64,000 nucleotides of DNA from CBDAPU01 sp965198875 (GTDB lineage Bacteria; Pseudomonadota; Gammaproteobacteria; Eutrophobiales; Eutrophobiaceae), in NCBI GenBank assembly GCA_965198875.1, contig CBDAPU010000001.1, positions 124,001 to 188,000 on the forward strand, written 5' to 3'. Under the pieces are notes generated by a model. The model did no database searches, was not told where the DNA came from, and saw only the letters and a list, made by a program, of their open reading frames with translations. Both the position numbers and the translations under genes were made by a program. How positions within the stretch are numbered: the stretch's first letter is position 1; the number at the start of each line of letters is the position of its first letter. Below, piece after piece: positions 44,476 to 51,789 of the stretch.

Positions 44476-45414
44476 ATGGGATTGAGAGGGCATTATTTTA
44501 ACAAACAGGCGATAGCCGGGTTATTGCTTTTGGGTAGTATCAGCATGGCTTCTGGCGGGGAGCGCATCATCAAGCCCTTTGATATGTCCGCTCATTCCAC
44601 AACCATACATGCCAACGGACTCAGTTTTCCCGTCACCATCTACGGCAAGGGCCCGGTGGTTTTATTCCTGCATGGCTTCCCGGACTCAAGAGAAGTATGG
44701 CGCTATCAGGTGCAGGCCATAGCCGATGCCGGTTTCAAAGTGGTTGTGCCTGATCAGCGGGGTTTTGGCGATGCAAGCCGTCCTGATGGTGAAGAACATT
44801 ACCACATTCAAAAACTAACCGCAGATGTCCTCACCATCATGGACTATCTGGCGATAGACAAGGCACGGTTGATCGGCCATGACTTCGGCGCCGGCCTCGC
44901 CTGGTTTATGGCCGCCCATAGACCGGATCGGTTCAGCCAGCTTGTGGTCATGTCTGTCGGCTCCTCGGGCAATCCCGGCTGGGATACCATCGCCCAGCGT
45001 GAAGCATCCTGGTATTTTGATTTTTTTAACAAGAGCGGTATTGCTGAAAACGCACTGATGGCAAATGACTGGGACTTGTTCAAACGGCTTACCCGCCATA
45101 GTGGTGATCAGGCATACTTCTTAAAGAACCTGGCTCGCCCCGGGGCCTTAACCGCAGCGCTCAACTGGTATCGCGCAAACACCAAAGGCTGGGGAGGATT
45201 ACATAGGGGCCTCCATTACCCGTTAATCACGATACCGGTGATGGGGATCTGGAGCAGTGATGATCCCTTTTTGCTGGAAGAGCAGATGAGGCAATCAAAG
45301 GTGAATGTCAAAGGCGCCTGGCGCTATGAGCGTATAGAAGATGCCGGGCATTGGTTCATGCTGGAGAGACCCGAGGAAGTGAATCGACTCCTCCTGGATT
45401 TTCTCAGGGAATAA
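44476..45414 (+). CDS. Exported alpha/beta hydrolase, epoxide hydrolase/dehalogenase-like
   Basis: A 312-residue protein with an N-terminal signal peptide (AIAGLLLLGSISMASGG). Core motifs: VVLFLHGFPDSREVW (oxyanion HGFPD), the nucleophile elbow LIGHDFGAGLAW with Asp as nucleophile, acid near WSSDDPFLLEE and His in EDAGHWFMLERPEEV. An Asp nucleophile is the hallmark of epoxide hydrolases and haloalkane dehalogenases rather than esterases. Export to the periplasm is unusual for this group. ATG 44476 after GAGGAT is preferred; ATG 44467 is in frame upstream. It is divergent from parC. Confidence 0.82.
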   Translation: MGLRGHYFNKQAIAGLLLLGSISMASGGERIIKPFDMSAHSTTIHANGLSFPVTIYGKGPVVLFLHGFPDSREVWRYQVQAIADAGFKVVVPDQRGFGDASRPDGEEHYHIQKLTADVLTIMDYLAIDKARLIGHDFGAGLAWFMAAHRPDRFSQLVVMSVGSSGNPGWDTIAQREASWYFDFFNKSGIAENALMANDWDLFKRLTRHSGDQAYFLKNLARPGALTAALNWYRANTKGWGGLHRGLHYPLITIPVMGIWSSDDPFLLEEQMRQSKVNVKGAWRYERIEDAGHWFMLERPEEVNRLLLDFLRE

Positions 45415-45737
45415 TGTTGATCAGGGCCTGTGTGGTATCGCCATAAGGTTAGAGGCGGTTGTATAATACACCGGCACATAGAAGAGACGATATAGACAAA
45501 CAGATATGGGTTTATTATCTCCTCATCTAGCCAGGCAAAGAAGCACGCATGGCGACATCGTCAAGGACAATCGTCTTTGCCTTGAATGCCCTGTTCCAGA
45601 TCCTGTGCACAGATGCGCCTTCACATGATTTACCATCGGATAACAGTGCCGGGAAGAATATGCATAGATATTTTTGTCTTTGGCATGATAAAGCTAGTGG
45701 GAAAAGTGTGTAGCCTCAACCATCGAAGGAATTGAGT
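45415..45737. other. Gap before the restriction-modification pair
   Basis: About 320 bases. On the minus strand an open stretch with stop near 45533 reads SVHRIWNRAFKAKTIVLDD and on to LPG, which could be the C-terminal scrap of a lost gene, but I do not recognise it. The GAAGGA at 45725-45730 sets the TTG start of the next gene. Confidence 0.3.
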
Positions 45738-46946
45738 TTGACCTCAGCAACAGGTGAGACGGTTTACTCCAGGCGGAGTTATCTGGTGCAGTCAGCGGCC
45801 CATGCCCAGTCAATAGCCGCCGCCGTTATCAGCACGTGGGACATGGAAGAGCCTGTGCTCTATGGTTTGCCGGAAGTAGATGATCGCTACCATGTCTGGC
45901 GTGTGCCGTTGCTCGCCACCTGCTCTGAAAACCGAATTGGTGAGCTTGTCATTGACGCAAGAACGGGAGTTCTGGATAGCAAAAAATCGACAAAAGTCAC
46001 TGCCGTATCCGCCCGACAGGGGCGTGAAAATGACTCTGAACCTGCCGATGTCAGCGGGGCGGGTAAACATGTCCGCAGGCATGTCAGGAAACCGGAGCTC
46101 AGAAACACCATCCTGTCCGGCGCCAGTGAGCAGACACTGGCAATCTTGCCTTCCGAGTCTGTTCAACTGATGTTTACTTCCCCGCCCTACTTCAATGCCA
46201 GACCGGATTATGCTGATTATCTCGCCTATGAGGATTATCTTGGCGGCCTTCAGAAGGTGATACATCAGGTACATCGGGTGCTGGAAGAAGGACGGTTTGC
46301 AGTCATGAATTGCTCTCCCGTTTTAGTACGTCGTGCCAGAAGATCGGAGGCGTCAAGAAGAATTGCCGTTCCTTTCGATATCCATCAAATTTTTATTAAG
46401 GAGGGGTTTGATTTTATTGACGATATTATCTGGGAGAAGCCGGAAGGCGCCGGCTGGGCGACCGGCAGGGGCAGGCGTTTTGCCGCTGATAGGAATCCTC
46501 TACAGTACAAGGCCGTTCCGGTGACTGAGTATGTGCTGGTATACCGTAAGAAATCGGCGAAGCTCATCGATTGGCACATAAGAAATCATCACTCCCAGGA
46601 ATTGGTTAAAAAATCAAAGATTGCCGATGGCTATGAAAAAACGAATATATGGAAAATCAAACCGGCACATTGCAAAGAGCATCCGGCGATCTTTCCACTC
46701 GAGTTGGCGGAGAAAGTGATTCGCTACTATTCCTTCGAGGGCGATGTGGTCATGGACCCATACGCCGGCATAGGCACTGTTGGTGCGGCGGCGATCAAGC
46801 TGCATCGTCGCTTCGTATTAAGCGAGGTGAATCCAGAGTATATCGAGCACATACGATTGAATGTGAACGCATGGCTTGGGAAGGACGCTGAGAATGTGTA
46901 CTGTGTGAATTGTGCGCCTGTCCAAACAGACGAGGCTTTGTTGTGA
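45738..46946 (+). CDS. Type II DNA methyltransferase (N4-cytosine/N6-adenine, TSPPY type)
   Basis: Site-specific DNA methyltransferase. Catalytic motif IV is LMFTSPPYFNARPD; the AdoMet-binding motif I is VMDPYAGIGTVGAAAI near the C-terminus, so the order IV-to-I fits the beta class. TSPPY is common in m4C enzymes. The first about 125 residues are an extra N-terminal region (RIGELVIDARTGVLDS recalls a PepSY-like hairpin). The frame opens at TTG 45732, but TTG 45738 is seven bases after GAAGGA and is preferred. The stop overlaps the endonuclease start (GTGA), so the pair is coupled. The recognition site is unknown. Confidence 0.85.
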   Translation: MTSATGETVYSRRSYLVQSAAHAQSIAAAVISTWDMEEPVLYGLPEVDDRYHVWRVPLLATCSENRIGELVIDARTGVLDSKKSTKVTAVSARQGRENDSEPADVSGAGKHVRRHVRKPELRNTILSGASEQTLAILPSESVQLMFTSPPYFNARPDYADYLAYEDYLGGLQKVIHQVHRVLEEGRFAVMNCSPVLVRRARRSEASRRIAVPFDIHQIFIKEGFDFIDDIIWEKPEGAGWATGRGRRFAADRNPLQYKAVPVTEYVLVYRKKSAKLIDWHIRNHHSQELVKKSKIADGYEKTNIWKIKPAHCKEHPAIFPLELAEKVIRYYSFEGDVVMDPYAGIGTVGAAAIKLHRRFVLSEVNPEYIEHIRLNVNAWLGKDAENVYCVNCAPVQTDEALL

Positions 46947-48046
46947 ACAACAAAAAGGAGAGCCATGCTAAAAAACTAATCGATTGTATTCCGAAACAAT
47001 GCCTTGATTTCATCAAGGTTTCCGGGCGTGAGTTACTTGCGCGCCTGGGGCACGATGAAATGCGAGCGATCGTTGCCGGGATCCTCTGTGGAGAGAACGT
47101 CAGGGCGGCGACAGAGCCATTAACACGACGCAGAATCGCCATCTTAAATGCGGCTATTGCATTAACACTGGCGAGAGCGGCCCAATTCATGAGCCCGGAA
47201 GAACTTCTGGATGCGGCCCACAAGGAGTTTATTGAAGTGGGAAAACATGATCCAGAACGCACAGTGCTAATGTGGATTTTAGGGCTAACGAACAAGCAGA
47301 TCCAGAATGTACTCCGTACAGATGAAAATGCCTGGCTGGAGTTCATAACCCTCGCCAAACAAACCGGGCGCGATTTTTTACAATACTCATCGCAAGAGTT
47401 TGGGGATTTGCAGTGGACAATAAAAATCGATGACGTCTGTGCTGAATGGGACTGGCTCTGGGCTCACTCATTGATGATCAGCATTGGCGCCCAAACCCTT
47501 GCGACCCGAGGTGCGGAAAAATCAATGTATGGAAAGTTTTTTGAGAAAATGATCCTGGGTTCCGTATTGGAGATTCTTGGGTTTGAGTTAGACGCCGGGC
47601 GATCAGGAAAAGCAATGTCGTATTGGCTTAGTGAGAGAGGCGAGCGCAGAGAGAGTGATGCAACAGCAATTGTGTCAGGGGGTTATGGCGTGCGCTTTGA
47701 TATCGGTTTTATCGGGCCGGGAAATACTGAAATCAGCCTTGATAAAGTATCCAGGTTCGCACGAGTGGATGAGATTGCAGGTCGTGAGTATGAGATGGCG
47801 ACCATCATTATTGTTGATCGGATCGGCGAGGGCAGTCGAATAACCGAGCTTGCCGCAGAAATAGATGGCACCATCTTGCAGATGAGCTCTTCTCTATGGG
47901 CGAAGGATCTGGACGGTTTATTAAGTGAGCGCTTTGCAGCGTATAGCAGGGTGTTTGACCATCAGGCGCAAGCAAAAGAGATAAGAGAAACCGTTTTTTC
48001 CCGCCTCAGTGAGACGGATCTGGAAAAACTTTTCAGTGAAGCCTGA
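46943..48046 (+). CDS. Type II restriction endonuclease, CfrBI-like
   Basis: A 367-residue protein translated from a GTG overlapping the methyltransferase stop by four bases. The arrangement alone supports a cognate nuclease. Blocks such as LARLGHDEMRAIVAGILCGE, ENVRAATEPLTRRRIAILNA and VLMWILGLTNKQIQNVL resemble CfrBI-family endonucleases as I recall them, whose methyltransferase is also a TSPPY enzyme; CfrBI cuts CCWWGG. Candidate nuclease residues are around SDATAIVSGGYGVRFDIGFI. The family assignment is from memory of the pattern and is moderately sure. Confidence 0.65.
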   Translation: MNNKKESHAKKLIDCIPKQCLDFIKVSGRELLARLGHDEMRAIVAGILCGENVRAATEPLTRRRIAILNAAIALTLARAAQFMSPEELLDAAHKEFIEVGKHDPERTVLMWILGLTNKQIQNVLRTDENAWLEFITLAKQTGRDFLQYSSQEFGDLQWTIKIDDVCAEWDWLWAHSLMISIGAQTLATRGAEKSMYGKFFEKMILGSVLEILGFELDAGRSGKAMSYWLSERGERRESDATAIVSGGYGVRFDIGFIGPGNTEISLDKVSRFARVDEIAGREYEMATIIIVDRIGEGSRITELAAEIDGTILQMSSSLWAKDLDGLLSERFAAYSRVFDHQAQAKEIRETVFSRLSETDLEKLFSEA

Positions 48047-48226
48047 TCTTCATTCAGCTCTGAGCAGGCATGAAAACCCGTGTCTTCAAAAATATCCCCC
48101 TAAGCAAACCCAAACCTCGCCTTGTCCGTATGAGCCCCAACGATGATCTCAAACGCTGACGGGGATTGCCATATGCCATGCAAACAACACCCATTCTTTC
48201 ATTGCAATAATGCTTTAGATGAAAAT

Positions 48227-49339
48227 TTACGATGGCGCGATCCGATATAACTTGCCAGCTCTCTCATCGGTGAGAAAATAAAGATAACCATCGGGGCCCT
48301 GCTTTACATCGCGGATCCGTCCAAACTCTCCATTAAACAGTCGCTCTTCATGCGTGACTCTCTCGCCATTTAGCCTTAACCGGACAAGCTGGCCGAACTT
48401 GAGCGAGCCGACAAACACATCCCCCTGCCATTTTGGAAAAGGTCTGCCGGTGTAGAACGTCATGCCCGATGGTGCGATTGAGGGCGTCCATTTATGCACG
48501 GGTTGTTCCATTCCCGCCCTGGCTGTGCCCTCTCCTATTTTCGTTCCAATGCCGTAGTTCACGCCATAAGTGATCACAGGCCAGCCATAATTAGCCCCCG
48601 CCCGCATCACATTCACCTCATCGCCCCCCTGCGGGCCATGTTCATGGGTCCAGATCACATGCGTCATCGGGTGCATCGCCATGCCTTGCATGTTGCGATT
48701 GCCATAGGTGTAAATTTCAGGCTTCGCACCTGGCTTAGTCACGAAGGGGTTATCTGCGGGCACTGAGCCATCGGCATTAAGGCGGATCAAGGCGCCGATA
48801 TGATTGCCTAACTCCTGGGCCGCCCCCCGTTGCCCCCGGTCGCCTAACGAGATAAACAAGGCGCCGTCTTTGCCGAAGACGAGGCGCGCACCAAAATGAC
48901 GTCCACCACCGACCTTTGGCGCCGATGCAAAAATCTCCTCTATCTCGGTCAATGCGTGGTTATGCAGTTTTCCTCTTATCACATCGGTGCCCCATCCGCT
49001 CACACCTTGATTTGCGTAGGCCAGATACACCCAGCGGTTTTCCTTAAATTGAGGATGAATAGCGAGCCCCATTAACCCGCCCTGGCCTTTGATCTTCATC
49101 CTCGGCAGGCCCGTGATGGGCTTCGGGTGTAGCTTGCCTTGTGCCAGCAGTCGCAGTCGCCCCTGTTTTTCAGTGATTAAAACGGCGCCGTCCGGTAGAA
49201 AAGCCATCCCCCATGGCTGGCGTAGTTTTTCCGTGACCTTATCCACCACAAACGCATGTTCCTCGGACTGGAACACCCGGGCAGAGGCCAGTGGTGCGAA
49301 AAACATAACGGATAAACAGATAATGATGAGTGATTTCAT
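48227..49339 (-). CDS. PQQ-dependent sugar dehydrogenase (glucose/sorbosone dehydrogenase family)
   Basis: Periplasmic soluble aldose-sugar dehydrogenase-type beta-propeller (YliI/Asd-like), 370 residues. A signal peptide ends near APLASA. Typical blocks: KLRQPWGMAFLPDGAVLITE, GQGGLMGLAIHPQF, HFGARLVFGKDGALFISLGD, IYTYGNRNMQGMAMHP, WTHEHGPQGGDEVNVM and ANYGWPVITYGVNY. The frame opens at a TTG (49351); ATG 49339 begins the signal peptide. No PQQ synthesis genes are in the window, so cofactor source is unclear. Convergent with the restriction endonuclease. Confidence 0.9.
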   Translation of the reverse strand: MKSLIIICLSVMFFAPLASARVFQSEEHAFVVDKVTEKLRQPWGMAFLPDGAVLITEKQGRLRLLAQGKLHPKPITGLPRMKIKGQGGLMGLAIHPQFKENRWVYLAYANQGVSGWGTDVIRGKLHNHALTEIEEIFASAPKVGGGRHFGARLVFGKDGALFISLGDRGQRGAAQELGNHIGALIRLNADGSVPADNPFVTKPGAKPEIYTYGNRNMQGMAMHPMTHVIWTHEHGPQGGDEVNVMRAGANYGWPVITYGVNYGIGTKIGEGTARAGMEQPVHKWTPSIAPSGMTFYTGRPFPKWQGDVFVGSLKFGQLVRLRLNGERVTHEERLFNGEFGRIRDVKQGPDGYLYFLTDERAGKLYRIAPS

Positions 49340-49488
49340 ATTTTTTATCAAAGAGAGAAGTTAGCGCATAGCCCGCATACAGGGCGCCCAGTCCCCTCTG
49401 CATGATTCACCGTATGTTCATTGAGTTGTCATAACCTGATCATGTTCTACAGGGATGCTTTAACGACCCTGAACACTGCGATGCACAC

Positions 49489-49653
49489 ATGGGCACGGCA
49501 CAACTGATAGAGCATTATAGGCAGGTATTGATGGCACACAAGCCCTATGCCCGGGACGCTGACCTTGCCGTAACTGAGTGGGAGTTACGGGAAATACTCG
49601 AGTTAATCAATGCAGGCGCTGAGACCGCTTTATGCCCGGACGCCTTGATCTAG
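49489..49653 (+). CDS. Small hypothetical protein
   Basis: A 54-codon frame (MGTAQLIEHYRQVLMAHKPY to CPDALI) between the sugar dehydrogenase and parE. It is charged and helical in character, with no signal peptide, no known motif and no clear ribosome site. The frame is open upstream to 49435 without another start codon. It may be the tail of a decayed gene. The remaining gap 49340-49488 holds nothing evident. Confidence 0.3.
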   Translation: MGTAQLIEHYRQVLMAHKPYARDADLAVTEWELREILELINAGAETALCPDALI

Positions 49654-49661
49654 CACCGCGC

Positions 49662-51548
49662 TCAAATGCTCGCCAGATCCCCTTTCGCCTCCAGCCAGTC
49701 CTTTCTATCCTGCGAGCGTTTTTTTGCGAGCAACATATCCATCATCTGCTCGGCCTGATTGTTCTTCGGCAAGGTGAGTTGCACCAGTCGTCTTGTTTCT
49801 CTCGCCATTGTCGTCTCCCTTAACTGCAAGGGGTTCATCTCCCCCAGCCCTTTGAAGCGTTGCACCTGCACCGTGCCCTTGATCTTCTCTGCGGCGATGC
49901 GATCGAGCACCCCTTCCTTCTCCGCATCATCCAGGGCGTAGAATACCGCTTTACCCACATCAATGCGATACAACGGCGGCATGGCCACATAAACATGCCC
50001 GCCATCAACCAGGGAGCGAAAATGTTTAAGAAACAAGGCGCACAGCAGGGTGGCGATATGCAACCCGTCCGAGTCCGCATCAGCGAGGATGCAGATCTTG
50101 CCATAACGAAGACCGCCCAGTTTATCGGAACCCGGATCAACACCAACGGCCACGGCGATATCATGCACTTCTTTTGATGAGAGCGCCTCGCCAGAGGCGA
50201 CTTCCCAGGTATTCAGAATCTTGCCCCGCAACGGCATCACCGCCTGGAACTCCCTGTCCCGGGCCTGTTTTGCCGAGCCGCCGGCGGAGTCACCTTCTAC
50301 TAAAAATAACTCCGTGCGCTCCGGGGTTTGCAGGGAGCAGTCCGCCAGTTTGCCGGGCAAGGCAGGCCCGCCGGTGAGCTTTTTGCGGGCAATGCGCTTT
50401 TGGGCCTTTAATCGCTGTTGTGCACGGCTGATGGCAAGCCCGGCGATCCTCTCCCCCATCTCCACATGTTGATGCAACCACTGACTGAGTGCATCGCGCA
50501 CCACACCGGATACAAATGTTGAACATTCACGAGAGGACAAGCGCTCCTTGGTCTGTCCGGCAAATTGCGGCGCATCCATTTTCACTGAAAGCAGATAGGC
50601 ACAACGCTCGCAGACGTCATCAGCCGTTAATTTAACGCTGCGCGGCAGCAGGTTACGGGATTCGCAAAACGCCCTGACGGCTTCCAGCAACCCCTGACGC
50701 AAACCCGTTACATGCGTGCCGCCCTGTACCGTCGGCACAAGATTGACATAACTCTCCGCTATCAGCTCCCCCTCATCCGCCAACCAGTGTACCGCCCAGT
50801 CAACCGCCTCGTTATGACCCTGCATGGCACCCATAAAAGGCTGCGCCGGCAATAACGCTGCGCCAGCTAATCTATCCGACAGATAGGTGCTGATCCCGTC
50901 TTCATAGAACCACTGCACCTTCTCTTTACCCACTTCATCATCAAGCCTGACGGTTAAACCGGGGCACAAAACCGCTTTCGCCCGCAACAGGTGTTTGAGT
51001 TTGCTTGTGGCAATTTTCGTGGAGTCAAAGTAGGCGGGATCCGGCCAGAAGCGTATCGTGGTGCCGGTGTTTCTCTTGCCCACCTCGTCCACCACCTTCA
51101 AGGACGAGGTCTTCTCCCCATCGGCAAAGGCAATGTGATATTCCCTGCTATCGCGCCTGATCCACACGTGCAGTTTTGTTGACAACGCATTAACCACTGA
51201 GACGCCGACACCGTGCAGGCCACCTGAGAAGCGGTAGTGTTTATCTGAAAACTTGCCGCCCGCATGCAGACGCGTGAGGATCACCTCAACACCGGAGATC
51301 TTCTCGCCAGGGTGTTGATCAACAGGCATACCACGCCCGTTATCGATCACGCTGACGGAGCCATCTTTATGCAGGGTTATGTCAATTTTATCCGCATAGC
51401 CGGCTATGGCCTCATCAACGCTGTTATCGACCACCTCCTGGATCAGATGATTAGGGCGGCTGGTATCGGTGTACATGCCCGGGCGCTTGCGAACGGGCTC
51501 AAGGCCGGTTAATACTTCAATGTCCGCAGCGGCGTAAGACTGACCCAA
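49662..51548 (-). CDS. parE: DNA topoisomerase IV subunit B
   Basis: ATPase subunit of topoisomerase IV, 628 residues. GHKL ATPase motifs: VVDNSVDEAIAGYAD, VIDNGRGMPVDQHPG and GGLHGVGVSVVNALS. TOPRIM motifs: LFLVEGDSAGGSAKQ and LADADSDGLHIATLL. The C-terminus RLVQLTLPKNNQAEQMMDML is typical. It starts at ATG 51548. It is separated from parC by about 5.5 kb of accessory genes. Confidence 0.96.
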   Translation of the reverse strand: MGQSYAAADIEVLTGLEPVRKRPGMYTDTSRPNHLIQEVVDNSVDEAIAGYADKIDITLHKDGSVSVIDNGRGMPVDQHPGEKISGVEVILTRLHAGGKFSDKHYRFSGGLHGVGVSVVNALSTKLHVWIRRDSREYHIAFADGEKTSSLKVVDEVGKRNTGTTIRFWPDPAYFDSTKIATSKLKHLLRAKAVLCPGLTVRLDDEVGKEKVQWFYEDGISTYLSDRLAGAALLPAQPFMGAMQGHNEAVDWAVHWLADEGELIAESYVNLVPTVQGGTHVTGLRQGLLEAVRAFCESRNLLPRSVKLTADDVCERCAYLLSVKMDAPQFAGQTKERLSSRECSTFVSGVVRDALSQWLHQHVEMGERIAGLAISRAQQRLKAQKRIARKKLTGGPALPGKLADCSLQTPERTELFLVEGDSAGGSAKQARDREFQAVMPLRGKILNTWEVASGEALSSKEVHDIAVAVGVDPGSDKLGGLRYGKICILADADSDGLHIATLLCALFLKHFRSLVDGGHVYVAMPPLYRIDVGKAVFYALDDAEKEGVLDRIAAEKIKGTVQVQRFKGLGEMNPLQLRETTMARETRRLVQLTLPKNNQAEQMMDMLLAKKRSQDRKDWLEAKGDLASI

Positions 51549-51789
51549 GTATCGCTATCCTCAAGTTAAACGCCCTCGCAACTCACGACCAGGCCGAAAG
51601 AGAAGTATCGCCCGTGTCCAACAAGCCCGTTACATCCCCGCCGCTCACCCCGGCGAGGCGAGAGGCGGGAGATGATCGCCCCCCACCTCTCTTGCCGGCG
51701 AATTAACTCGCAGTTAAATTTTGCAACGCCACCTTCATCACAACAGCGCACCAGGTAAGCCGTAGTCTAATGGCTTCCGCCCGTCTCGC

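Noticed and set aside
46795..47358. 187-codon minus-strand frame across the restriction pair
   Set aside because: Antisense to the methyltransferase end and endonuclease start, which form a coherent coupled pair.
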